The translations under genes were made by a program, and so were the position numbers. From the NCBI RefSeq assembly GCF_001428065.1, contig NZ_LMSE01000001.1, forward strand, positions 415,417 to 479,416: a stretch of 64,000 nucleotides of DNA. The letters run 5' to 3'. Each line of letters starts with the position of its first letter. Position 1 is the first letter of the stretch. Under the pieces are notes generated by a model. That model saw only the letters and a list, made by a program, of their open reading frames with translations. It made no database searches and had not been told where the DNA came from. This document shows, in pieces, positions 1 through 8,098 of this stretch. Source of the stretch: Nostocoides sp. Soil756. Its GTDB lineage: Bacteria > Actinomycetota > Actinomycetes > Actinomycetales > Dermatophilaceae.

Positions 1-536
1 AGAGTGAATTCGTCTTTCTGCCAAGTATTTTCCCGCCATGATCGGTGCTGGTGAGGCGGGTGTGACGACCCCGGCGAGGGGTGCCGAGGCCCGCCCAGCG
101 TGCGCACCAACGAGGCCGCCAAGGTCGTTCGGGACGAGCGCCGAGAGGTGCCAGGCACGCCGGGCGTGAGCACCACGGAAGCCGCCAGGGTCGGTCGGGA
201 CGAGCGCAGAGAGGTACCAGGCCACGCCCGGCGTGAGCACCACGGAAGCCGCCAGGGCCGGTCGGGACGAGCGCAGAGAGGTACCAGGCCACGCCCGGCG
301 TGAGCACCACCGGAACCGCCATCAAGGCCATCTGGAAGCCCGCCCCGAGACACCGCCGAGGCCGCCCGGAGGTCCCGCCCGAGTCAGCCGGCGGTCCCGC
401 CCGAGTCATCCGGCAGCCGTGACGTCCGCCGGGAACCGGGCGAACGCGCCTCCGTGGGAGCCGACCCCACCGATGAGTCCCGCCCCACTGGCCGGTCGAT
501 CCAGATGTCACCACCCCTCGCAGAGGAGATGTCCCG
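1..536. other. Gene-free stretch at left edge
   Basis: No reading frame here has a convincing start, codon pattern or recognisable product. The first 50 bases are noticeably richer in A and T than the rest of the window and could be the end of a promoter region for a gene outside the window. The middle is occupied by 67-bp tandem repeats (listed separately). Around 374-416 a 22-bp unit beginning GGTCCCGCCCGAGTC occurs twice in tandem. The open frames across the repeats change frame from unit to unit because 67 is not a multiple of three, so I do not call them genes. Confidence 0.6.
98..320. repeat. 67-bp direct tandem repeat, three units plus a partial fourth
   Basis: Units begin at 98, 164, 231 and 298, each with GCGTG(A/C)GCACCA and continuing through GGACGAGCGC and GAGAGGT. 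The first unit is 66 bp and the most diverged. The second and third are 67 bp and nearly identical. The fourth stops after about 23 bp. The period breaks the reading frame, so this is a DNA-level repeat. No inverted symmetry or spacer pattern suggests CRISPR. Its function is unknown. Confidence 0.85.
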
Positions 537-818
537 ATGTCCTTCCAGGCCTACCTCGACACCATCGAGAAGAAGACCGGCAAGATCCCGCAGGACCTCG
601 TCGACGAGGCCCACGCCCGCGGCTACGGCCCGGACACTCCGGCGGCCGAGATCGTCAGCTGGCTCGCCGACGACTACGGCCTCGGCCGGGGGCACGCGAT
701 GGCCCTCGTGCACGTCGTCAAGAACGGGCCGCAGATCTCCGACAGGCACGTGGGGACCGACGGGATGCACCGCGACGTGTCGGACCGCCTACGGCTCGAC
801 GGCGTCGCCCACCGCTGA
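537..818 (+). CDS. DUF4287 domain protein
   Basis: This is a 93-residue soluble protein. The N-terminal 60 residues match the actinobacterial DUF4287 pattern as I recall it: an opening SFQAYLDTIEKKTGK, a central EIVSWL, then GLGRGHAMALVHV. The family has no established biochemical role. The ATG is preceded by AGGAG 8 nt upstream, which fixes the start. The last 25 residues fall outside the domain and look low in structure. It converges on the epimerase-like gene at 846, with no room for other genes between them. The call is confident as a gene; the function is unknown. Confidence 0.8.
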   Translation: MSFQAYLDTIEKKTGKIPQDLVDEAHARGYGPDTPAAEIVSWLADDYGLGRGHAMALVHVVKNGPQISDRHVGTDGMHRDVSDRLRLDGVAHR

Positions 819-845
819 GCCAACCGGCGCCCCAGCCGCGAGTCC

Positions 846-1745
846 TCAGCCGGCGCGCGGGTCGTCGAGCACGTCGCGCCACGAGTGCTGCGGCTCGTAC
901 CCCAGCAGCCGCCGTGCCTTGTCGATCGAGTAGAACGTCTCGCGTTCTCCCAGCTCACGGCGCACCTCGACCCCGTCGTAGAACCGCGCCACCAGTTCGG
1001 AGGTCGGCGCCGCCACCGAGTGGTCGGCGGCCGCCACGTTGAACACCTCGTAGCCCAGCCCGTCGGTGTGCAGGCAGCGGTCGATGATCTGACCCAGGTC
1101 GCGGGCGTCGATGTAGGCGAAGATGTTTCGCCGCCGCTGCTCGGGCGCCTCGAGGAACGACGGGAACAGCTGGGCGTACTCGTGGGGCTCGATGACGTTG
1201 TTGATCCGCAGCCCGTACACGTCGGCCCCGGTGCGCCGCTGCACCGAGCGCGCCGTCACCTCGCTGGCGACCTTCGAGATCGCGTACGCGTCCTCGGGAA
1301 CCGTCGGGTGCTCCTCGTCGACCGGGAGGTACTCGGGCCGCCACTCACCGCGAGCGAAGCAGATGCCGTACGTGGTCTCCGACGACGCGAAGACGACCTT
1401 GCGGATGCCGAGCAGGGCCGAGGCCTCCAGCACGTTCCACGTCGAGACCACGTTGGTGACGTAGGTGTCGTGGTCCGAGCGCAGCAGGATGCGGGGCACG
1501 GCCGCCAGGTGCACGACCGCGTCGTACGCCGGCTCCTGCGGTTCGTCGAGCTCGGCGAACGAGGCCGGCATCCGCAGCGCGGACACCAGCGCCCCGAGGT
1601 CGGTCAGCTCCACGTCGAGGTCGGTGACCCCGTCGAGTCCCAGGGGTGCCCGGTCGAGGTTGGTGACCGTGTGCCCGTGCTCCAGCAGGTAAGGGACGAC
1701 GTGACGGCCGGCCTTGCCGCTGCCGCCGGTGACGAGGATGCGCAT
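846..1745 (-). CDS. NAD-dependent epimerase/dehydratase family protein
   Basis: This is an extended SDR enzyme of 299 aa. The nucleotide-binding TGGSGKAG lies at the N-terminus directly after MRILV. VVHLAAV sits about residue 85, SSETTYG supplies the catalytic Ser/Thr region, and the YAISK motif supplies the Tyr-Lys pair. I start at the ATG giving MRILVTGG rather than an ATG five codons upstream, because the beta-strand begins there. Members act on NDP-sugars or related polyols; the substrate cannot be read from sequence. It lies 43 bp downstream of another SDR gene on the same strand and may be a distal member of the sugar-acid operon. Confidence 0.8.
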   Translation of the reverse strand: MRILVTGGSGKAGRHVVPYLLEHGHTVTNLDRAPLGLDGVTDLDVELTDLGALVSALRMPASFAELDEPQEPAYDAVVHLAAVPRILLRSDHDTYVTNVVSTWNVLEASALLGIRKVVFASSETTYGICFARGEWRPEYLPVDEEHPTVPEDAYAISKVASEVTARSVQRRTGADVYGLRINNVIEPHEYAQLFPSFLEAPEQRRRNIFAYIDARDLGQIIDRCLHTDGLGYEVFNVAAADHSVAAPTSELVARFYDGVEVRRELGERETFYSIDKARRLLGYEPQHSWRDVLDDPRAG

Positions 1746-1788
1746 GCCTGCCATCCTCACACCGACCGGGCCGCCCCGCCGACCGGGG

Positions 1789-2703
1789 TCAGAACCGGAA
1801 GACGACCCCGGTGAGCTCCTCCGAGCGGTCCCACAGCGTGCGGGCCAGGGTCTCGTCGCGGGCCCACGTCGAGCGCTTGGCCTCGCCGACGGCGCCCCGG
1901 CTCTCGCCGATCCCGGTGGGGCCCGAGTACGACCCGGGCGGGGCGACGGTCGCGGCGTAGAGCGGTCCCTGTGCCCCCTTCTCGGGGCCGGGGAAGATGA
2001 CCTTCGAGGCCAGCTGCATCAGGGAGCCGACCACGGGGATGGCACCGAGGCCGTCCTTGCTGGCGATGAGGTTGGTGGCCGAGACGCCGGGGTGGGCGGC
2101 GGTCGAGGTCAGCGGCACCCCGGCGGCCGAGGCGCGCCGCTGCAGCTCCTGGGCGAACAGCAGGTTGGCCAGCTTCGAGCGCCCGTACGCGGTCTGCGGG
2201 TCGTAGCCCTGGCGCGGGTTGCCCTCGCACACGGCGCCGTCGCCGGCCTGGTGCGCGATGGACGACACCGTCGTCACCCGCGAGGTGGGGGCCTCGAGCA
2301 GCCGCGGCAGCAGCAGCCCGGTCAGCGCGAAGTGGCCCAGGTGGTTGGTCCCGAACTGCAGCTCGAAACCGTCCTCGGTCTCGCGGTAGCGCGGCGGCAT
2401 CATCACGCCGGCGTTGTTGAGCAGCAGGTGCAGCGGCCCGGTGAACCGCTCGGCGAGCGCCCTGATGGACGCCTGCGACGCCAGGTCGAGGGTCTCGACG
2501 GTGACCGAGCCCGGGGCCCCCGTACGGCGGATGCGCTCGGCGGCCTGCTCTCTTGCAGCGGTGTTGCGGACGGCCAGGACGACGTCGGCACCCTTCTGGG
2601 CCAGCGCGCGGGCCTCGACGAGCCCGATGCCGGAGTTGGCCCCCGTGACCAGGGCTCGCTTCCCGGTGAGGTCGGGGATGTCCTCGGCGGTCCAGCGGGT
2701 CAT
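1789..2703 (-). CDS. SDR oxidoreductase, retinol-dehydrogenase/protochlorophyllide-reductase-like
   Basis: This is a classical SDR-fold protein of 304 aa. TGANSGIG binds the cofactor near residue 20. LLNNAGVM follows at about 95, then a TVSS strand and a YGRSK catalytic Tyr-Lys motif. The length and the extra segment after the Tyr motif resemble the broad group often annotated as WW-domain oxidoreductase or retinol dehydrogenase-like; bacterial substrates are mostly unknown. A 125-bp gap separates it from the upstream idonate-dehydrogenase-like gene, so it may have its own promoter. Confidence 0.8.
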   Translation of the reverse strand: MTRWTAEDIPDLTGKRALVTGANSGIGLVEARALAQKGADVVLAVRNTAAREQAAERIRRTGAPGSVTVETLDLASQASIRALAERFTGPLHLLLNNAGVMMPPRYRETEDGFELQFGTNHLGHFALTGLLLPRLLEAPTSRVTTVSSIAHQAGDGAVCEGNPRQGYDPQTAYGRSKLANLLFAQELQRRASAAGVPLTSTAAHPGVSATNLIASKDGLGAIPVVGSLMQLASKVIFPGPEKGAQGPLYAATVAPPGSYSGPTGIGESRGAVGEAKRSTWARDETLARTLWDRSEELTGVVFRF

Positions 2704-2828
2704 GGCGTCCTCTCGTCGTGCGGATGGGGGCCGGTGGGCCCCGACGGTGGAACGAGCGGGGTGGACACACCATTCCGCAGGACCACCGGGCCCAGCCCCT
2801 CTCCCGTCGTCGCCGAGGACGTGCCGGG

Positions 2829-3839
2829 TCAGCGGAAGTGCAGGAGGACCTTGGACGCCACCGCGCGGTCACCCGCTGTGTCGAACGCGGCGACCGCATC
2901 CTCCACAGCCATCTCGTGGGTGATGACCGGAGCCACCGGGAGACCGCCCGCGAGCAGCGCCAGCGCCTCGTCGAGCTCGTGGTCGAAACGGAACGCTCCG
3001 CGCAGCTCGACCTCGCGCGTCACGAGCAGGTTGCCCGGGAACGGTGTGGTCCCCGGCGGAAGCAGACCGAGCTGCACCACCGTCCCGCCGCGCCGGGTGG
3101 CGTTGATGGCCGCTGCCAGCCCCGGTGCGCTCCCCGAGGCCTCGACCGCGACGTCGACGTCGACCACTGCCCGGTCGTCGGCGAGATCGCTCGCCAGCAC
3201 CGTGTGCGTCGCCCCCACCGCTCGAGCCACCGCGAGGGCTGCCGGCGCGAGGTCGCTGACGACGATCTCCGCCGCCCCCCGCGCCGCCAGCACGGCCACG
3301 GTCAGGGCGCCGATCGGCCCGGCACCGGTGACGAGGCAGCGTCGCCCGCGCACCTCGCCGGCCCGACCGACGGCGTGGGTGGCGACGGCGAGGGGTTCGG
3401 CCACCGCCGCCAGGCGCAGGTCGACCCCTTCCGGGACCGCTCGCAGCTGCCCCACCGGCACGGCGAGCACGTCGCGGAAGCCCCCCTGGATGTGCGGGAA
3501 GCGGGCCGCGCTGCCCAGGTAGCGGGTGTCCCGGCAGATGTTCCGGCGCCCTGAGAGGCACTCCGGGCAGCGGTCACACGGGGTGGCGGGATGGACGGCC
3601 ACCGGGGTGCCCGGTTCCCAGCCCGGTGCCGAGCGGACCCGGCCCACGACCTCGTGGCCGACCACCAGGGGTTCGCGCAGGGTGAAGTCACCGACGGCGC
3701 CGCGGTGGTAGTAGTGCAGGTCCGAGCCGCACACGCCGCCGTAGACGATGTCGACCAGCGCGGTCCCGGGGCCGCCCTCGGGCACCGGGACCTGGTCCAC
3801 GCGCAGGTCGCCGGCGCCGTGCACGGTGACGGCCCTCAT
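2829..3839 (-). CDS. idnD: Zinc-dependent L-idonate 5-dehydrogenase-like enzyme
   Basis: This medium-chain zinc dehydrogenase of 336 aa would oxidise a C5 hydroxyl of a hexonate such as L-idonate to a 5-keto acid. The catalytic zinc region GGVCGSDLHYYHRG and the GHEVVG that follows are characteristic of IdnD-type enzymes. The structural zinc loop has CDRCPECLSGRRNIC. GAGPIGAL is the NAD(P)-binding turn. It precedes a gluconate-5-dehydrogenase-like SDR gene by 60 bp, the classical IdnD/IdnO pairing. The class is secure; the exact substrate (idonate, sorbitol or another polyol acid) is inferred. Confidence 0.75.
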   Translation of the reverse strand: MRAVTVHGAGDLRVDQVPVPEGGPGTALVDIVYGGVCGSDLHYYHRGAVGDFTLREPLVVGHEVVGRVRSAPGWEPGTPVAVHPATPCDRCPECLSGRRNICRDTRYLGSAARFPHIQGGFRDVLAVPVGQLRAVPEGVDLRLAAVAEPLAVATHAVGRAGEVRGRRCLVTGAGPIGALTVAVLAARGAAEIVVSDLAPAALAVARAVGATHTVLASDLADDRAVVDVDVAVEASGSAPGLAAAINATRRGGTVVQLGLLPPGTTPFPGNLLVTREVELRGAFRFDHELDEALALLAGGLPVAPVITHEMAVEDAVAAFDTAGDRAVASKVLLHFR

Positions 3840-3899
3840 CGCCGTCCCCCGTCGCCGGCCCGGGCGCCCATCCCCGCGGAGCGCCGCGTCCCCTCCCGC

Positions 3900-4673
3900 T
3901 CACAGGACACTGGTCATCCCTCCGTCGACGTAGACGATCTGGCCGTTGACGAACGACGAGGCCGGCGACACCAGGTAGACCAGGGTCCCCACGAGGTCAC
4001 GCACGTCGCCCCACCGACCGGCCGGCGTGCGGCCCCGGACCCACGAGCTGAACTGCTCGTCGGCCACCAGTGCCGCGGTCAGCTCGGTGTCGAAGTAGCC
4101 CGGCCCGATCGCGTTGACCGTGATGCCGTGCGGGGCGAGGTCGGCGCACAGCCCCTTCGTCAGCATCAGCAGCCCGCCCTTGGTGGCCGAGTAGGGGGCG
4201 ATGCCGGGTCGGGCCACCATCGACTGCAGCGAGCAGATGTTGACGATCCGGCCCGCCCCCCGGGCCGTCATCGCGCGGGCGACCTCCCTGGAGACGTAGA
4301 ACGCCGTGGTGAGGTTGGTGTCCAGGATGCGGTGCCACTCGTCGTCACCGAACTCCGTCACCGGCTTGCGGTTCTGCATGCCGGTGTTGTTCACCAGGAT
4401 GTCGATCGCCCCGACCTCGGCCTCCAGGCGGCCGACGGCGGCCCGCACCGCCTGGGCGTCGGTGGCGTCGAACGGCGCCTCGTGCACCCGGGCACCGTCC
4501 CGGGCGTCCTGCCGGAGGGCGGTGGCCGCGACCGCCACCGCGTCCGGATCGCGGCCGTTGACCACCACCGAGCAGCCGTGCTCGACCAGCCCTCGGGCCA
4601 GGGCCAGCCCGATGCCGCGGCTGGAACCGGTCACGAGGGCGAGGCGGCCGGTGATGTCGAACAGCGTGCTCAT
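3900..4673 (-). CDS. idnO: SDR, gluconate 5-dehydrogenase-like
   Basis: This 257-aa classical SDR has TGSSRGIG, NNTGMQNR where NNAG is usual, a Ser in CSLQS and YSATKGG for Tyr-Lys. The NNTGMQNRKPV segment is typical of gluconate 5-dehydrogenases, which reduce 5-keto-gluconate to gluconate. It therefore fits with the neighbouring idonate-dehydrogenase-like enzyme in a two-step inversion. The start ATG (MSTLFDITG) lies 16 bp after the stop of the hydroxyacid dehydrogenase gene. The family call is firm; the substrate is inferred from context. Confidence 0.75.
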   Translation of the reverse strand: MSTLFDITGRLALVTGSSRGIGLALARGLVEHGCSVVVNGRDPDAVAVAATALRQDARDGARVHEAPFDATDAQAVRAAVGRLEAEVGAIDILVNNTGMQNRKPVTEFGDDEWHRILDTNLTTAFYVSREVARAMTARGAGRIVNICSLQSMVARPGIAPYSATKGGLLMLTKGLCADLAPHGITVNAIGPGYFDTELTAALVADEQFSSWVRGRTPAGRWGDVRDLVGTLVYLVSPASSFVNGQIVYVDGGMTSVL

Positions 4674-4689
4674 GGTGCTCCCTGGAGGG

Positions 4690-5808
4690 TCAGTAGCCGG
4701 CGACGGGGTCGACGACGTTGCGGAGGGGCTCGCCGTCGAGGGCACGCCCCAGGTTCTCGGCGAAGAAGGCCACGATCCGGTCGTCCTCGGCGGTCGACAG
4801 GGCGGCGGTGTGCGGGCTGAGGAGCAGGCGGGGGGCACCCCAGAGCGCAGACGTGTCCGGGAGCGGCTCGGGGTCGGTCACGTCGAGGACCGCTCCGGCC
4901 AAATGGCCGGCGTGCAGCACCCGGGCGAGGGCGTCGCCGTCGACCACCGACCCGCGCCCGACGTTGACCAGCACTGCGTCGCTGCGCATCCGGCCCAGCA
5001 GGTCGGCGTCGAACAGCCCGCGCGTCTGCTCGGTGCCCGGCAGGGTGAGGACCACGGCATCCGCGTCGGCCACGAGGTCGGGCAGCCGTTCGAGAGGCTC
5101 GGTGCGCTCGACCCCCGGCGCGGGCCGGGGGCGCCGGGCCACGCCGGTGACGTGCATCCCGAAGGCCGCTCCCCGGGCCGCCACCGCTCGCCCGATCCCG
5201 CCGAGCCCGACCACGAGCAGCCGCGACCCGGCCAGCGACCGCATCGGCCAGCGGGCCGGCCACTCACGCCGTTGCTTCTGGGCCTGGAGCCGCTCGACGT
5301 CCTTGGCGACGTGCAGGATGCCGGCCAGGGCGAACTCGGCGAGCTGCTCCGCGTGCAACCCGGCCGCCGAGGTGACGACCACCGGGCCCAGGGCAGCGGC
5401 GTCGAGCCCGGCGCGGGTCAGCTGCTCCCCGGCACCCGCGGCGGTGGCCTGGGCCCAGACCACGGGTGCCCCGCCGGCGAGGGCGTCCCGCAGCCCCTGG
5501 CCGCTGTCGCCGGGCAGCCCGAGGAGGAGCTGGGCACGGCTCAGCAGGGACTGCCACTCGCGTTCCTGCTCGGGGCTCCGCCGCCAGCCGGGGTCGCCCT
5601 TGTGGTCGGCGACGAACCGCTGCGGGGGCAGCAGGTCGGGGCGGTGGTGGACCACGACCGAGGTGCCGCGGGCGTCGGTGACCCGCCGGACGGCGGGCGC
5701 GGGGTCGAGCCCGAGCGGCACCGCGACGAGGACCTCCGGAGCCACCCCAGCGGGCAGCCGCACGATGCCGTGCGGCTGCCCGGAGGTGCTCGGCGGGGCC
5801 GGGCTCAC
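4690..5808 (-). CDS. D-isomer-specific 2-hydroxyacid dehydrogenase (first of two)
   Basis: This 372-aa enzyme belongs to the D-2-hydroxyacid dehydrogenase family. The cofactor turn is GLGGIG, then VNVGRGSVVD carries the conserved Arg, DVTDPEPLP the acidic residue and LSPHTA the catalytic His. It is about 40-50 residues longer than usual at the N-terminus. The GTG start overlaps the stop of the solute-binding protein gene by 4 nt, implying translational coupling. Members reduce or oxidise 2-keto/2-hydroxy acids such as glyoxylate, hydroxypyruvate or 2-ketogluconate. With gluconate-type enzymes next to it, a 2-ketogluconate or hydroxypyruvate reductase role is plausible but unproven. Confidence 0.75.
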   Translation of the reverse strand: MSPAPPSTSGQPHGIVRLPAGVAPEVLVAVPLGLDPAPAVRRVTDARGTSVVVHHRPDLLPPQRFVADHKGDPGWRRSPEQEREWQSLLSRAQLLLGLPGDSGQGLRDALAGGAPVVWAQATAAGAGEQLTRAGLDAAALGPVVVTSAAGLHAEQLAEFALAGILHVAKDVERLQAQKQRREWPARWPMRSLAGSRLLVVGLGGIGRAVAARGAAFGMHVTGVARRPRPAPGVERTEPLERLPDLVADADAVVLTLPGTEQTRGLFDADLLGRMRSDAVLVNVGRGSVVDGDALARVLHAGHLAGAVLDVTDPEPLPDTSALWGAPRLLLSPHTAALSTAEDDRIVAFFAENLGRALDGEPLRNVVDPVAGY

Positions 5809-6956
5809 TTGCCCCAGATCTTCTTGTACGCGTCCTGGTAGCCGTTCTGCGGGTCCCAGGAGGTGCTCGTCCCGACGTTGCTGGTGTCGGTGACGTGCAC
5901 GGCCGGGACGTAGCCGGACGCCGGTGCCTTGTTGAAGGCGCGGTTGAACTCGTCCACGATCTGCCATCCCTCCTGGTTCAGCGGCTCGGGCACGGTGGCG
6001 GCCTGGTACTGCTTGGCCGCGATGCGCTGGAAGGCCGCGGGCGAGCCGTCACCGGCGCCGACGTTGAAGGGGGCTCCGTCGCCCTGCTTGCCCGCCGCCC
6101 GCAGCGGCGTCGCGGCGTTGTCGAAGTAGAGGTCGTTGATCGCCACCGAGTACGTCCAGGAGTCGGCGAGCTGCGAGACGAGGGACGAGAACTCCTGGGG
6201 CGTGCGGGTCCCGGCGTCCGGGATCGGGATGTTCTCGACCTTGAGCACCTTCACGCTCGAGCACGTGGCGAGCTCGTCCTCGATCATCTTGGCCTTGCCG
6301 GCCGCGAACGGGATGGAGTTGTCGGTGAACACGACCACCCCGGCCGTACCCCCGGACTTGGCGATGATGTACTGCGCGCTGATCTTCGAGACGTCGCTGA
6401 CCTTGGTGGTCACGTTGGAGAACAGCTTCGGGCTGGTGCTCGGGCCCGGCTCGGCGAGCGCGTGCCAACCGATCACGGGGATGCCGGCCGCGTCGGCGGC
6501 CGCCATCTGCGCCGTGACGGTGTTGGGGTCGAAGCCCCCCACGACGATGCCGTCGGGCTTGAGCTGCACGGCCTGACCGAAGGCGGCGGAGATGCCCGCC
6601 GGGTCACCCTGCCCGTCGATCACCCGCACGTTCCAGCCGATCGTCTTCGCGGCGTCCTGGATGCCGGCCGCGACGCCCGAGACTCCGGGGTTGGTCATGG
6701 TCTGGGCGACGAAGACGAGCGTCTTGCCCGCCGCGGCCTTGGGGCCGTCGGTGGGACCGTCCCACGCCGGGGCGGGGTCGGTGGCGGCGGCGACGGCCGT
6801 CGTGGCCGAGGCCACCACGTCGGGGCAGGCACCGGTGCCCGTGCTGGTGCTGGCCGCGGGGGTCGCGGTCGACCCCCGGGTACAACCGGTGACCGCCGCG
6901 AGGGCGACCACCGTCAGCGCGAGGCCCCGCACGGTGCGGGTGGGGCGAGCACTCAT
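5805..6956 (-). CDS. Sugar ABC transporter solute-binding lipoprotein (RbsB type)
   Basis: This 383-aa periplasmic-binding-type lipoprotein has a basic n-region, a hydrophobic stretch and a lipobox ending AVTGC with the lipidated Cys at residue 25. A Ser/Thr/Ala-rich linker of about 15 residues follows. The mature part has the two-lobe pattern of type-1 sugar binders (LVFVAQTMTNPGVSG near the start, IVVGGFDPNTV mid-lobe). It delivers a pentose, hexose or sugar acid to the permease and ATPase encoded upstream in the same operon, and its stop overlaps the hydroxyacid dehydrogenase start. Confidence 0.85.
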   Translation of the reverse strand: MSARPTRTVRGLALTVVALAAVTGCTRGSTATPAASTSTGTGACPDVVASATTAVAAATDPAPAWDGPTDGPKAAAGKTLVFVAQTMTNPGVSGVAAGIQDAAKTIGWNVRVIDGQGDPAGISAAFGQAVQLKPDGIVVGGFDPNTVTAQMAAADAAGIPVIGWHALAEPGPSTSPKLFSNVTTKVSDVSKISAQYIIAKSGGTAGVVVFTDNSIPFAAGKAKMIEDELATCSSVKVLKVENIPIPDAGTRTPQEFSSLVSQLADSWTYSVAINDLYFDNAATPLRAAGKQGDGAPFNVGAGDGSPAAFQRIAAKQYQAATVPEPLNQEGWQIVDEFNRAFNKAPASGYVPAVHVTDTSNVGTSTSWDPQNGYQDAYKKIWGK

Positions 6957-7033
6957 CGAGCTTCTCCTTGTTCTGGTGCCGGGGGGCACGGGGGGTCGAG
7001 CGGAAAGGAAAGGGGTGGGCCGGGCGAGGCCGG

Positions 7034-8098
7034 TCAGGACCTCGGGCCGGCGTCGTCGGCGGCGGGGGCGGCCGGGGCCGCCGGCGGGGGCGGAGACCCA
7101 CTGGTGCGGGACGCGGCTCCGACGACGGTGCCGGCCCGCTGTCGCCGGCGGGCGGCGAAGCCGGCCAGGCCGACCGCGGCGAGCAGGGTGAGGCCGTTGA
7201 AGAGCGGGGTCACCCAGAACGCGGCGCCCTTCTGCTGGAGCCCCGAGAGCCCGATGGCGAGCACCGCGACGGCCACGAGGGTGCCGACCGCGTTGGCCCG
7301 GCCCGGCTTGATGGTGGTCGAGCCCAGCAGGGCCCCGACGAACGCCGGCAGCAGGTAGGACTGGCCGGCGCTGGGGTCGCCGATCTGCTGCTGGGCCGCC
7401 AGGAGAACGCCGGCGAGTGCGGTGACCACCCCGGACCCGAGGAACGCGTAGAGGATGACGCGCCGCCGTGGGATGCCCACGAGCTCGGCGGCGCGGGGGT
7501 TGGCCCCGACCACGTAGAGGTAGCGCCCGAGGGGGAGGTGCTCGAGCATCAGCCAGAGGGCCAGCACCAGGAGCACGACGTACCAGAAGGTCACGGGCAG
7601 TCCCGCCAGCGACGAGTTGGTGAGGTCGGTGAACGCCGGGGGGAGGCCGCCCTGCCCGGGGACGATGCGCCCCCCTCCCGTCACCCACCCGGTGAGGGCG
7701 TAGAGCACGCTGCCGGTGCCGAGGGTCGCGATGAAGGAGTCGATCTGGGCGACCTCCACCAGGAAGCCGTTGACGAGACCGACCACGACACCCCCCGCCA
7801 GGACCAGGACGACCACCAGCGGCCAGGCCAGACCGCCCTCGACGAGCAGCCACATCGCCAGCACGTGGCTCAGGCCGAGCCCGTAGCCGATCGAGAGGTC
7901 GAAGCGCCCCGTGACGATCGGGATCGTGGCGCCGAGCGCCAGGATCGCCGGGATCGACTGGTTCGTGAGGATGGCCCGGATGTTGCCCGTCGTCGGGAAC
8001 GTGGTCGGCAGGAGGACGGCGAAGAGGACGAAGAGGGCGACGGTGAGCACGGGCAGCCCCCACGTGCCGACGAACGAGCCGCCGCTGCGCCGCTTCAC
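7034..8098 (-). CDS. Sugar ABC transporter permease (RbsC/XylH type)
   Basis: This integral membrane protein of 354 aa has about eight to ten hydrophobic segments. It carries the RbsC-family landmarks ALGATIPIVTGRFDLSIG near residue 55 and VGANPRAAELVGI in the cytoplasmic coupling loop. The last 40 residues are a Pro/Ala-rich tail. GTG start, overlapping the ATPase stop by 4 nt. As a single permease gene it should form a homodimer with the double-domain ATPase. The 77-bp gap before the binding-protein gene has no obvious terminator. Confidence 0.87.
   Translation of the reverse strand: MKRRSGGSFVGTWGLPVLTVALFVLFAVLLPTTFPTTGNIRAILTNQSIPAILALGATIPIVTGRFDLSIGYGLGLSHVLAMWLLVEGGLAWPLVVVLVLAGGVVVGLVNGFLVEVAQIDSFIATLGTGSVLYALTGWVTGGGRIVPGQGGLPPAFTDLTNSSLAGLPVTFWYVVLLVLALWLMLEHLPLGRYLYVVGANPRAAELVGIPRRRVILYAFLGSGVVTALAGVLLAAQQQIGDPSAGQSYLLPAFVGALLGSTTIKPGRANAVGTLVAVAVLAIGLSGLQQKGAAFWVTPLFNGLTLLAAVGLAGFAARRRQRAGTVVGAASRTSGSPPPPAAPAAPAADDAGPRS

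Noticed and set aside
98-320. CRISPR array
   Set aside because: Units are directly adjacent 67-bp repeats with no unique spacers, no short palindromic repeat and no cas genes in the window.
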